Source: Pogonophryne albipinna (taxonomy: Eukaryota; Chordata; Actinopteri; Perciformes; Artedidraconidae). Taken from it: DNA of 64,000 nt. The notes under the pieces are model-generated. The model was not told the DNA's origin and ran no database searches. It saw only the letters and a list, made by a program, of their open reading frames with translations. Shown here piece by piece: positions 1-11,334 of the stretch (within the stretch, counting starts at the first letter, position 1; every line of letters starts with the position of its first letter). The stretch is from positions 9,865,600 through 9,929,599 of the forward strand of contig CM053246.1 in the NCBI GenBank assembly GCA_028583405.1, in the 5' to 3' direction. A program made the translations under genes and the position numbers.

Positions 1-1020
1 CAGAATCAGTGGCCAAGGGGCTACTGTGAGTGATGTAAGTCCAGAATGGAATACTGAAGAAGTTGACCTGTGATGATGAAACAATTTTGTAATATTTCAA
101 CAGGTATTAAAGTAACTGAGGTTTGAAATGTACAAAGAACATATTACAGTTAAAGCTAAAACATAGTAATGTAATGAGACATAATTTAATTTAGACAACA
201 TCATGTAACTAGCCTGGTAAAGAAGTAAAAGCCATAGACTTTATTGTTTAGGTCATTATGGGGATATACATTTCATCTAGATTCATAATAGAAAGACATT
301 TGATGACAGTTTGTTGGAATTCTGTATTCTTTTTTCAGCTTGATAATATCTCAGCACTGACAGTATCACCAGGAAATCATTCATTTTGTCAGCATCATGA
401 TTTTGGTTGTTTTTGAATCCATAACATTAGTGTGTTTCTTTACCAGAAACATTAGCAGTTCATATTATATTTAGATTTTAAATGGGATCTCAAGGATTTG
501 ATTTAAGAATAAACACAGATGCTAGTCAGAAATTCAGAGCTATTGAAATAGGTTATTTAGTTCACCTAGAGATGTTGGAGTTTTGTTTTGTTGCCACAGT
601 CCAAGTATTAAGATTCTGAAGCTGCACTGGCAGACAGGAGGTCTACAATTAATTTAGAAAACCTGTTCACAGACGGCTGTTGTTTTAAGACACCCCACCA
701 ACAGGCTCCAAACAGCTGAGGGCCCAGGAGCCCTGAGCGTAGGCTTGAGGGATTTGTATCAGATTTCTCCACACAGGTTGGTGACGCCAAAGAGGGACCC
801 AGGAGGCCGACACAGCGGAGTTCGTCTGGCTGAAGGTCATCAGGACAAAGTGGCTCAACCCCAGGCTCTCCGGCCCCGACCGAGTGACCCAGCGGATCTC
901 TCATGCCGTCCGTCTAGGAGGAAAGGGGGACAGCTGGAGCCAGTGTGCGGCGGGGAAACCACCTGCTAGGACCGTGGACGACATCAGGACGGACGTGGCC
1001 CTCGATGAGGAGGTCGACTC
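1..1020. other. Unassigned AT-rich DNA
   Basis: I see no supported gene here. Short open frames on both strands between 600 and 970 have no recognisable domain and overlap each other. The GC content rises from about 720 onward, leading into the minisatellite that follows. Confidence 0.5.
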
Positions 1021-1024
1021 GGAA

Positions 1025-1240
1025 GCAGCCATCAGCGGACTGGAGGAGCAGGATCGGGAGGACATCTCTCCAGCAGTCGACCCGGGAGGCGTCATCAGCG
1101 GACCGGAGACGGAGGATCGGGAAGACATCTCTCCAGCATCGACCCGGAAGCCGCCATCAGCGGGCCGGAGGAGGAGGATCCAGAAGACATCTCTCTAGCA
1201 GGCAGCCCAGAAGCCGCCGTCAGCGGATCGGGGGGACAAA
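1025..1240. repeat. Minisatellite, about 63-bp unit, about 4 units
   Basis: Four diverged units start near 1030, 1093, 1154 and 1218 (spacings 63, 61 and 64). Each contains a version of CATCAGCGG followed by GGATC..GA and GACATCTCTC. Because the spacing is not a constant multiple of three, the translated repeat (motif DREDISPA) drops out of frame after two units. This argues against a working protein repeat. Confidence 0.7.
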
Positions 1241-1324
1241 GACACGGCAAGCCAGGACGGCACAGGGGACTACACTCTCCGCTGAAACAGGTTGATATAG
1301 CCGGTGTGGAGTTTGTTTTAATAT

Positions 1325-1423
1325 CCCATTTTTGAGGAACTTTGTTTTTCCCATTTTTGAGGAACTTTGTTTTAATATCCCATTTTTTGAGGAACTATGT
1401 TTTAATAACCCATTTTTTGAGGG
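1325..1423. repeat. Short tandem repeat, about 30-bp unit
   Basis: The block TTTTTGAGGAACTTTG with a CCCA start recurs about four times with small indels between 1325 and 1423. An open frame runs across it to 1586 but shows no known domain. Confidence 0.7.
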
Positions 1424-1856
1424 AGAAGCTGCCCCTTCCCCTTCGTACCAAATGCCCTTGTTGGCTTACGCGTCGGAGGAGGACGAGCACGATGACTCAG
1501 CCGACAAGGACAATTTTTTTAACATATTTTGGTCTCCCTCCACTGTCATAAGAAGTTGTTATGGTGGACTGTTCCTAAAGGTTTAAATCCCAGCTTCTGA
1601 TGGATTTATATAAATGTTGGGGAACAGACAGTAGAAAAGAATGACAGTGGTTATGTTTCAAATGCTGTGTATAAGTTGATCTCTGAAGGTGAGATCAAAA
1701 GAGGGGTTAAAGCAAACAGATATTGTTCTAAACTGTATTAAAGTAAACAGGTATTATCTTGAACTGTATTGAAGTGAACATGTATTATTTGGGACTGTTT
1801 TAAAGTAATCCTATATATATATAAACCTTCTCACATACACTCACTGACCCAGATAT

Positions 1857-1859
<3 letters not shown>

Positions 1860-1887
<28 letters not shown>
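1860..1887. repeat. (CA)n microsatellite
   Basis: About 14 uninterrupted CA dinucleotides. Confidence 0.95.
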
Positions 1888-1892
<5 letters not shown>

Positions 1893-2189
1893 TTCCCCCC
1901 CACCAGCACATGCACATGTTCTTATTCAAGGTTCTTCCTGGGGCCAGTATAATCTCAAGCACCAATATATCTGTGTACAATGTTTGATACTAATATATCT
2001 GTGTACAATGTTTGATTGTTTTGGGAAAGAATAGTTTGTGTGAAATCTTCCTTGAGAAATTAAAGGAGTGAAGTTAGGTGGAAGATAAAAAGTGATTCTG
2101 ACCTTGACTAGTTCCGAGGCTCTCACGCTTCACTTAGGAGTAAAATGGGACGGAAGAGCCGACCCACATCTCCGCCCCAAAAATGTCCA

Positions 2190-2420
2190 TATATACTGTT
2201 GTTTATTCATGCAAAATGCCCCCTGTTTCTGACTGGCTGGTCCCGATACCTGTATCGCACGGCAGTGGAGCGGGGAGCCCGGAGTGCTCTGTTACAGGGC
2301 ACTCTGTATTTCGTATTGTGTTTTTTACCATTAAAATCAGATTATTGTTATAACTTTTATGCCGGTGTTTTGAACTCCTTCTCTTATTACATCTGACCAG
2401 GCTCATCTAACGGACGGCGC
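2190..2420 (+). repeat. Possible solo-LTR fragment (R/U5-like)
   Basis: Four landmarks occur in the same order and with similar spacing as at 24550-24745: CTGGCTGG, then about 95 bases later ACCATTAAA followed by AGATTATTGTT, then CCAG, then a G-rich CGCGGAG end. ATTAAA could be the polyadenylation signal of an LTR. No internal retroviral sequence adjoins either copy, so if these are LTRs they are solo remnants. The shared landmarks are seen directly; the LTR identity is inference. Confidence 0.3.
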
Positions 2421-3063
2421 GGAGCAGAGGTGGGCTTTAAGCCACCACTACTGTGTTTGTTCCAACAAGCGTGCAATAGATGCCGTGTGTAAATTGAAAA
2501 GATAATACATTTGCAACATAGGTAGTCCAAATGTTTGGAAAAATTAAATTAAATTTATAAAATAAAAAAAACATACATAGGACATAATGAAGACATGTGA
2601 AATGGGATAAACCCAAGCGGCAAACTCTGGGGAAGAGCCGGGACGCCAATACGGAAGTGCCACACACTGCAGTTCATCTAGTGGCCAGTAGGAGCAGGCT
2701 GCAGAAGGGAGCAATTTCCATAGACCTCCATGTTAAAATGCCCAACTTTACAGCAGAAATAAACATGTTTACATATTATCTGTATAGTTAGATTCCCCCT
2801 TCATGACTACTGTGTGGGGGGTGCATTTTTTCTCAACTCATCTGTTTAATTAATATTAAGCCTTAAAGTTATGCATATATTAGGGCGTGGTCACATTGAG
2901 TGACAGCTCTGTCAAGTGACTGCTGCTGCTAGCTTCTTGTCTCTCTGCTACCTGCTCCGTGAAGCTAGCTACAGGGACTCTGCCTGCTCAGTTCATCCAG
3001 GGAACACAACTTGAAGCCGGCCGTGGTTGTTTGTTCTTCATGCTTATATATCGGACTATTGTG

Positions 3064-3111
3064 ACTCGCTCTGCGGTTGAAACAGACGGTGCATGAATGC
3101 GTTTTTTGCGG
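3064..3111 (+). pseudogene. THAP exon 1 remnant (copy A)
   Basis: The end of this stretch (CGTTTTTTGCG, then GTAAGTG) aligns with the end of THAP exon 1 in copy B (CTTTTTTCG, then GTGAGTG). The cysteine-rich part is shortened and no open frame remains. It can only be identified through its order relative to exons 2 and 3. Confidence 0.4.
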
Positions 3112-3800
3112 TAAGTGAAATTTGAGTACTTATTGATGTGTTTATGATTTGAATCAGCTACGTAATGAATGTTAAGGCTTGGGTTAGCGTGTAAGTGAGT
3201 GGTAGCTACATAGGTGCTAACGATGCTAATCGTAGTCTCCAAGTTAAAACCATAGACTGTATATATAAAGGTTAAAACGAAATAGACAAGTGTTAAGCGT
3301 TAAGTGGGATAATACTGTTGAACAAACGGCTTCTGTTTGAGGTTATAAAATAATGTCATCCTTGTAACTTAGAGATATTTTATTATACGTAGGAACTGTA
3401 TGCATCGCTAAGGTTAATTTAAATTGGCTATGCTCAGGTATGTAGACAAGCTCATGTCGAAGTAGTGTATATGTGAAATCAACCTCACAATAAGATGTGT
3501 GTATATTACAAATAATAATGTCATATTTCAAGATGATTAGGTTAGATATTACAATATGGTTGGTTGAGCTGGAGTTCATTATTGAACTTACACGTTAATG
3601 TCACAGTCATCTGAAGAACGAACCCAAACCTTGTTGTTTTTATTAATTGCATTACCAAATTGGTATCAAATAAACAGTAAGCATTGGTAACACAACTTCC
3701 AAAGTTACAGTAAAATAAAAAGGACCCTGACTCGGACAATACACAATCCAACATGTTCAACAGAAGAGAATCAGTTATATTGTTTGTACACATGGTACTT

Positions 3801-3840
<40 letters not shown>

Positions 3841-4205
3841 GGCTGTCAACGCCAAAAAAAAATAACGCCACTAATTATTTTAACGCGATTAACGCATGTG
3901 TATTTTTTTCCTCGGCCGCCCCGTAGTTTCAGAGCGCATCGAGTTTAAAATACCATCTACAAGCTGATGCTGACAGCCCCGCTCCTGCTGCCTGCTTGCG
4001 GCAGACCACACTTCCACGCACCGACTGGCCATCGGGAGGACCGGGAGGGTGTGTGTATGTGTGGCTCGAGCGAGAGAGAGACCTTACGTGTATTGTTGTT
4101 GTTAGCATCTGGTGCTAGCTAGCTGCGCTAACGGATATAAGGAGCTGTTTAAATGAAAACAGAGGAGCGACATTTCGCCGACAACTGCGCCGAGCACTTG
4201 ACTAT

Positions 4206-4338
4206 ATGCAGGAAGCCAGACAGTGGGACATTGTACGAAAAGTCAGCACACTCAGCACGGATAGTGCGCGCAACATGATTGCAGCGTCCAGGCAGCTCCC
4301 GTTCGAGCATATGCCTGGAGTTGCACATAGCTCCAACG
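4206..4338 (+). pseudogene. hAT transposase fragment
   Basis: The translated piece contains STDSARNMIAAS followed by LPFEHMPGVAH. This matches the hAT catalytic-domain pattern in which an Asp-containing DSARN motif is followed by a CxxH motif (C-V-A-H). Here the Cys of that motif is Gly (codon TGG). The fragment is cut by the CA array and cannot make an active enzyme. The hAT assignment rests on family knowledge plus the 8-bp duplication of the sister copy. Confidence 0.75.
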
Positions 4339-4479
<141 letters not shown>

Positions 4480-4810
4480 TATTGTATTATTGAATGAGAG
4501 AGGTTCCAGGTTGAATTGAGGCGAATATTTGTAATGTTCAGAGGTTGTTGTGTTTAATATTCATGAGAATATTTGTCATTGTTCAAATGATAATAACATT
4601 AGCATAAAGCATATTTGTCCACTCATATGTTGATAAGAGTATTAAAAACTTGAAAAATATTCCTCTATGGTACATTTAGAACAGATACAAAATCTGCGAT
4701 TAATTTGCGATTAATCGCGATTAACTATGGACAATCATGCGATTAATCACGATTAAATATTTTAATCGACTGACAGCCCTAATATATATATATATATGTA
4801 GTTTGTTTAA

Positions 4811-4891
4811 GGTGTCCAGGTGATGCAGACAGGCTGGACCAGAGAGTGAGAGACAGAACTGGACTCCTCACAGCAGTGAACTTCAGCACAG
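4811..4891 (+). pseudogene. THAP exon 2 remnant (copy A)
   Basis: The stretch GATGCAGACAGGCTGGACCA matches exon 2 of copy B (GATCCAGACAGGCTGGACCA). It is followed by a shortened second half ending at AGCACAG before GTACA, as in copy B. About 50 bases, including the third and fourth zinc ligands, are missing. Confidence 0.6.
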
Positions 4892-5542
4892 GTACAAAGA
4901 CTCTATTTTTCATAATGTACAAAGAATCAAGAAAGATATTTGTTTAAATAAATGAAGTATTGACTTGAATACACTGATATACATTCCATTAAACAATACT
5001 AAATACTAGATCACCTACACATCAGTTAAGTTGAGGGGTTTTCCATGCAAAAGGTTACATTTAGATGTTAACAAGCAATATGATTGTGTGAAAATGAGAC
5101 CTTGTGTCTCATTGAGATCTACACCTGTATAAATAAAGGCTAAAGAAATATGGGTTTGTCAGCTTTCTAATTTAATGTATTGAAGGCAAAGATATTTAAC
5201 ACATAGTGAGAACTGCTACTATTTATCTCTCAATATTGTCTGTAAAAACGTGGTAAAAGTGATTCTTTCAGTGAGACAACAGAGCAAGCTTCTACAGTTG
5301 CACTACGTTTTGATAACAGTTAAATATTATTTTGATAATAACATATATTTCAATGTTGATGAACTTCATACTATTCATTCATAATCTGATTGTCTTTGTA
5401 GCTCACTGTTGAAATAAAACAAAATCATTACAATTACAAAATAATTATATCTACAGCCCCCAAACACACAAACACACCGCTTTCATAAATAACACACTTG
5501 TTCTGCAATAATATGTTTTATGTTTCCTGTCATTTTTGTTAG

Positions 5543-5620
5543 GAAAGGACATGCCTGAAAGACACGACATGTTCTCCTTCTCTGAGGGTCAAGAAGAACA
5601 TCCAAGAGGAACATTAAAAG
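5543..5620 (+). pseudogene. THAP exon 3 remnant (copy A)
   Basis: It follows an acceptor (TTTTTGTTAG) and contains GGACATGCCTGAAA, matching GGAGATGCCTGAAA of copy B. This is the C-terminal end of a THAP domain, but the AVPT signature has been lost by substitution. Confidence 0.55.
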
Positions 5621-5849
5621 CTGATGTTATGAGATTTTAAGACCAGTACAAGACATTCACTAAGAAACTACTTTTATTGTGAAAACACAGTCAGCTGATC
5701 GAATGCACCTATTTCCACATCTACACTCCATCAGCTGATTATTTCTATGTGCCTCACTTTATGAGTTTCACATCACCTGTGCCTTGTACCGCAGAGTTTG
5801 CAACGTCACAAATAAATGGGGCCAATCTTCAGTCAAATGTGAATGTGTA

Positions 5850-6230
5850 ATCTAACATTTTCAGTAAGAATAATGGACAAAAGGAGTGCAAATCCAAATA
5901 CAATTTATTGAAATGTGAACCAAAACTTAATCAAAAATGTTTTAAATAAAAAGCATATATGGACAGAAGGTGTAAACCTATTAAATGTATAAGTAAACAC
6001 ATTTAGTCAAATAAAGTGACAGACTAGGCCTGTGCAGTTGGTATCAGCTATGCCCAGCATGGGCTCCTCCATCAGGCCTGGTCCTCCTCGCTGAGGAAAG
6101 ACCCTCAGTCCTCTCCAAACCAACAGACAGGACGTCCATCACACGGAGGTTTCTCCCTGAAGTCTCTGCAGCTCTGGACGCCAGGCTGTCTCAATCCGTC
6201 CACACTGAATATGAGAGGGGAAAAATGAAA
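5850..6230 (-). pseudogene. SGNH hydrolase gene remnant (copy A)
   Basis: The segment aligns at intervals with the 3' flank and the start of the SGNH exon in copy B: AACATTTTCAGTAAG near 5850, TGCCCAGCATGGGC near 6050, and the CTCTGCAGCTCTGG block near 6165. Most of the hydrolase coding sequence is deleted and the GDS region has a stop. It shows that copy A once carried the same minus-strand gene. Confidence 0.5.
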
Positions 6231-7043
6231 ATAATAAATGCTTTGGACAATAAGAAATATAAAGTTGACTGTTGAGTTGCTCAGTTTTTTTAGATTGTCA
6301 ATACTATTACTGTATAACTAATATCTCAGGTTAAGAGGCACATTCAAATAAAGATTGGTCTTTAAATACATTTTGTCTTTTGAATTGTTTGTCTAAAGTC
6401 AAGGATCTAGAACTGGTACTTAGTTTTAATGATACAGTCTGGTTATTATGCTGTTTGGAGGAGGCATCACAGGTAAGAACACTAACTAGCTACCATCACA
6501 TGTACCTTAGCTTGACTTAAATGTATTAAACGTATAATGAAGTGATATCAAAATATAAATAACTAATGTCATGCAAACATATTAATATTTGCTTGATTCC
6601 AGTGTTGAATTTAGCACAATTGCATACAAACGTTAAGGGATTTTAAGATTCTGAAGTATTATGCTAAAAACTCAATAACTTAGATTATTATTTATAGTTT
6701 TGCTGAATAGTTTCATGTCTGCTTACCTTAGAAACGTAAAATGCGACGGCAGTGTGCAGATGGGGAGCATGTTAGCTTAGCTTGGTAGCTTCAGCTAGCT
6801 CTGGAACTTCCAGCTCGGTGGCAGCAGGTCCCGCCTCGGCTCCGCCTCTTTGCCCTTATTTGGAGCAGGCGGGAGTTGAACTCTGACGTCACTGTCGAGC
6901 CGTTAGTGGCCGACTTCGCCTACTAAGGGCTTCTCGGCAACTCTGCAGAATCCTATGGGTGACGTCACGGACCCTACGTCCATTTATATATACAGTCTAT
7001 GGATAAACCCAATACGCTATAGGAAGCTTGAGCCCAGACATTA

Positions 7044-8320
7044 CAGTTTTTCTCGATTGCTAACACACTTCTTTTTTTTTTTAATTGCTCAGTTTCTCAG
7101 AACACTAAACACAATTCACAAAACCACACACCCAAAGTGCAAAACTCCTAACTTCTCCTGCTAAATGAAGAACTGCACTAAAAACTACATAAACACTTTC
7201 CAAATGCAAACTTTTGCACCAAATATAACACACTTCATTCATAATACTAGATGGTTTGACCACCCAACTACACACTAATCTAAAGCACTTTCATCTGTTA
7301 TGGGCTGTGCTCTGTACAGAGAGGTTTCTGCAGAGAAAGATTGCTTGAGTTTACAGAAATACAGTAAAGGAAGAAATACAAATGAGTTGTTGAACAAAAT
7401 CACATTTTATTCAAAACTAACATTGTGCAACATGCATCTCAGCACATAGTTACTATGCTTCAGATCTCTCTAAGTGTGATGCATTGTTTGCCAAACCCAG
7501 TTTGTAGCTGCTGCTTCCTGTGCCTCATTGAACATCCTTAGCCTTCCACCTCTTTGTTTCTCAGTCCTTCAGATAAACAACAAAGACATAGTGGTCGGTC
7601 AGTGTCTGTGTTGCATAAAAGTAAGTTTACCACAGTACATTGTGCAGGATTGTTGTACAGTTATAGTATGCAACAATTCAATTACAGTAATAAAAAACAA
7701 TGAATACGTTTCACACAACAGATATAAGCACTGAGATATCATGAATTATGCAGAGCTAAAATCTGGTAACTAACCTGTTTTCAAGTCTAAGTGTCCGGAT
7801 TACAGAGGCAACAGTAAATCGGCTTAGATTAGGCTGAACCCTCCGTCCAGCCTCTCATCGTCAAACCATGGTTGATAACATTTCATTTCATTAGAGAGTA
7901 CTCTTCCTCCTCCTCTCCTCTCCTCTTCCTCTTGCTTCCATGTTGGCTTCCATTGTTGCTGTAAGAAAGTACTCACCTGTGGTCTTTTTATAGTGCTAAC
8001 ATCCTGATTGATGAGCCAACGATTATGCTACCAGGTGTTTGGTCAGGTGGAACGTGTTTCTTGATCATTGGTCCATGTGTGAGGCATTTTGAATATCAGT
8101 GTTTTAAACCTGCTAACACGTGACTTTATGTCAGATTCCTGTGTCTTACGTGGAGAAACGTGTGCAGTGGTTTGCAAAAAGTGCCATGTTGATTTGCAAA
8201 TTGTGTGAAAAGCTGAAAACGTGTTTTGGAGATTTGAGCCGATGTTTTGTTCTTTGAGTGTCAGTTAAAATAATTGTGTTTTATGTATAATTTTAGTGTG
8301 TTAGCAATCGAGAAAAACTG
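7044..8320. mobile_element. Tc1/mariner-like element with 26-bp inverted repeats
   Basis: The inverted repeats begin CAGTTTTTCTCGATTGCTAA at 7044-7069 and on the other strand at 8295-8320. They are identical over 26 bases and flanked by TA on both sides (7042-7043 and 8321-8322), as expected for Tc1/mariner. On the minus strand near 7440-7560 there is a decayed helix-turn-helix-like stretch (residues RGGRLRMFNEAQEAA) resembling transposase N-termini. The rest of the interior has no open transposase frame. Confidence 0.75.
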
Positions 8321-9236
8321 TAAACATAAAGTATTTACATTACATAGAAACACAAAGTATTTACATAACGTGTAGTTAACAACCACAGAATTTATACCAT
8401 TTGCTCTACTTAATAATTGCATGCAGCACCCACACATATTGAATGGTCCTGTGGAAGGAGGAGTCCAGCACTTTTCAATGCAAGGTAAATAACCAAAGGA
8501 GAAATACCTTGAACAATAATATTCCACTTTATTTACACTTCCTAATTCCCTAACTTTATTACAAAGATGTCCTAATGTCAGTTACCGGAAAAACAATGAT
8601 GATTATTGTTTATGTTTTTTAAATGATTGTTTATGTTTTTAAAATGTTGGATTGCCGAAGAATAGTGATTAAGGAGTTTTTATTTTGCACACATTGAAAA
8701 AAAGATTGGTAATAGTTTTTCATATTAAAGTAAAAATATGTTATTATTTGTGTGTTGTGAGCAAGCGGCAAACTCTGGGGAAGAGCCGGGACGCCAATGC
8801 GGAAGTGCCACACAATGCAGGTCATATATTGGCCGATAGGCGATGGCTGCAGAAAGGAGCAATTTCCATAGACCCCCATGTTAAAATGCCCAATTTTACA
8901 GCAGAAAAAAACATGTTTCTACCCCTGGCTCCATACATTTTTATTATCGATATAGTTAGATTCCACCTTCATGATTATGGATCTGTGAGTGAATTGTTTT
9001 CTAACACGACCCTTTTATTTATATTAGGTCTTAAAGTTTTTGCATAAATTAGGGCGTGGTCACTTTGATGGACGGGCACGTGCCTCACTGTCAGCTAACA
9101 GCAACTTGTCCACTCTGCTAGGCTACAACCATAGAGGCTACAACGTTAGTTAGTCATAGTACTGTACTTGACCCTTTAGCTTTAGCCATGTTCGTGGTGA
9201 TTGTGGGAATATTGTTACAAATACCAGACAATTAAA

Positions 9237-9301
9237 ATGTCGTGCTGTGCGCTTGAATGTACTAACAGAACTTCCAAGAAGTCTACTCTCAGCTTTTTTC
9301 G
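9237..9301 (+). pseudogene. THAP domain exon 1 (copy B)
   Basis: Starts at ATG 9237 and reads MSCCALECTNRTSKKSTLSF before a donor CG|GTGAGT. The spacing from Cys4 to Cys8 (or Cys3 to Cys8) fits the first zinc pair of a C2CH THAP domain, a sequence-specific DNA-binding module found in P-type transposases and THAP proteins. The exon ends in phase 2 and joins exon 2 in frame. It is part of a broken gene because exon 2 has a stop. Confidence 0.75.
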
Positions 9302-10071
9302 GTGAGTGAAATGATAATATTATACATGTTAACCCCGTTAGCAGGTGTTTGTGTGCTTGTTAGCTTAGTTTGTTATGTAGCTTATTAGCCAGCTAAGGAC
9401 GTAACCCTTTATACATGTGTATATATACAGTTTAGTTTATGATTCAGCCTTGGGTAAGACTTTTATAGTCTATGGCTATGACGCCCATAATGCTAAATGG
9501 GAGCAAATGTTAAAAGGGGACTCAATTATCCCAGTGGTGGCGGCCGGAGTCCGCCGCCGAAGCTAGCCCTTTGCGGCTCCGTTAGCTTCAGCCAGCGGCA
9601 GAGCCCGGCGTTATAACTGGAGATCAAGGAATGCAGCGAAACGCGGAATTGGTTCGCCTGCAGCCTTCTATAGTATTAGCTAAAGAAATGATGTTGAACA
9701 AGGCTTATTATTAAGCTGAACATCGCCACAATTGTTCTGCTATGTATCGGTACTTATTTTATTTTCTTAACGTGTGAATGACAAGCATTAAGAATAACAA
9801 CAAATAGCTATTTATCTTGCATATTGTCTCGTTTGATTATGAATGTAACGTTTATATAGTGGAACTACACTGTTTTATCAAAACCAAAGTGCCACGCAGT
9901 AACTTGGTAGGCCCATGCATGTATTTCAGCAGGAAATGTGCAACCTAGATTACATTTACCAACACAGACTATATAGAAATATTTGTAAAAGTTGTTCATG
10001 CGTTATTAAGAGAATATGGCATTAACCCTCCTGTTGTCTTTGGGTCGGTTTTCATGTATTTTTGAATAAAG

Positions 10072-10204
10072 GTTTCCTTTAGGTGATCCAGACAGGCTGG
10101 ACCAGTGGGTGCTGAACATCCGGAGGAATAAATGGACCCCCAACGTTTCTTATCGCCTGTGAAGTGAACACTTTGAGAGTCATCACTTCAGCACGGACTC
10201 ATGG
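10072..10204 (+). pseudogene. THAP domain exon 2 (copy B), stop at third zinc ligand
   Basis: After the acceptor AATAAAG the reading is [20 protein letters not shown], then WTPNVSYRL, then TGA at 10160-10162, then SEHFESHHF. The FP, the DP..W and the SEHF blocks are typical of THAP domains, where the third ligand is the Cys directly before SEH. The stop codon stands exactly there. The donor is TGG|GTACAG. Phases to exons 1 and 3 both fit, so the exon structure is still correct although the protein is interrupted. Confidence 0.8.
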
Positions 10205-10942
10205 GTACAGATCCTTTTTTTTTTTTTAATAACTTGGTTCCATTTGTGAGTGTAAATTGTTGTTACTAATTAAATACATGTTATACATCATACAATGCTA
10301 AATAATTGTTATGGCACAGCTTGCACATCAGTGATGAGTAATGTTCTTTTGATTAAAGGCCAAATTAAGATTTTGCCAGTTAAGTATAGAAACATAGAAA
10401 TCGAATTGTTTTGCAAACCATCACATTTCTCTTCAATTTATGCAAAGACTCTTTATCATAGATAGAGAATTGCCATTTTCCCCACATACTCTATGTTAAA
10501 AACAGATGAATTATATTACCTTTTTTTACATTATTTTAATAGCAACATTCATTCATCTGTTGTCATCTTATAACTTATGTATCTTAACAGCTATCACTGT
10601 AAAAAAAAAAAGGATTTAATTTCATTTTACTATACAATATTTATCTTTACATTCTGTTCTTGCATATGTCTTATTATATTTACGTGTATATAGATTTTTG
10701 CCTGCACTAATTTATTATTCTTAATTTAATTTTGAATTTCTTTTATTGTTTTATGTCTTATATAACTATGTTCTTGGAAACACGTAATTGTTGAATGGAT
10801 TAACTGCATAGTTAACATGTTGGCCCTCTATTGTCTTTTATAATGCACTCTTAAATTTAAAACAACATTATTCAAAAGAAAGTTGAATATCTACAGACCT
10901 CAAAAAGTTATTTTATGTGTTTTTGTTTATTATTTTTATTAG

Positions 10943-11023
10943 GGAAGGAGATGCCTGAAAAACACTGCAGTGCCCACCATTTTCTATTTCACCAATGGCA
11001 AAGAACAACAGCCTAGAAGGTGA
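10943..11023 (+). pseudogene. THAP domain exon 3 (copy B)
   Basis: After the acceptor TTTTATTAG the frame reads GRRCLKNTAVPTIFYF, which is the conserved C-terminal AVPTIF end of a THAP domain, and stops at 11021-11023. A separate open frame (11020-11334) continues in another register with acidic sequence, suggesting a frameshift near 11010-11020. Confidence 0.75.
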
Positions 11024-11334
11024 AGCAGGTGAGTAGCAATGACGAGGTAAGTGACATTCCTAGTTCCACTGTTAACAGCAATGAGGAGGAGGTTGCAGAT
11101 GTAGACCATGGTAGTGGTGAAAGCAGTCTTGCTGCTGATCAGAGCAATATCATTATGATACAAGACACACCTGAAGAAGCCTTTGTTGTTCCACATGTGG
11201 AGCATAATGACATTCCAACAGTCAATGCTTGTGAGGAGGATGTTGGTTTGGGTAGCAGCAGCCAACAAACAAAACAAATTGGAAAACAGGCAGACTCCGC
11301 CTCTGTTCACTCTTACACTTGGGCTTTAAACTAA
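11020..11334 (+). pseudogene. Acidic tail frame downstream of THAP exons
   Basis: About 104 codons rich in Ser, Glu and Asp (for example NSNEEEVADVDHGSGESS), out of frame by one relative to exon 3. Acidic low-complexity tails are common after THAP domains, and the THAP gene at 53798-58408 also has an acidic tail. I infer this is the displaced C-terminal part of the copy B THAP gene. The first codon is GTG, so it is not an independent start. Confidence 0.45.

Noticed and set aside
901..1295. Overlapping frames encoding Asp/Glu/Arg-rich repeats
   Set aside because: Three frames over a 63-base minisatellite whose spacing changes the register. No start, splice site or domain supports a gene.
10160..10162. 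Selenocysteine at the THAP zinc site
   Set aside because: TGA in place of Cys allows the idea, but a nonsense mutation in a decaying element is simpler and the downstream frame is shifted as well.
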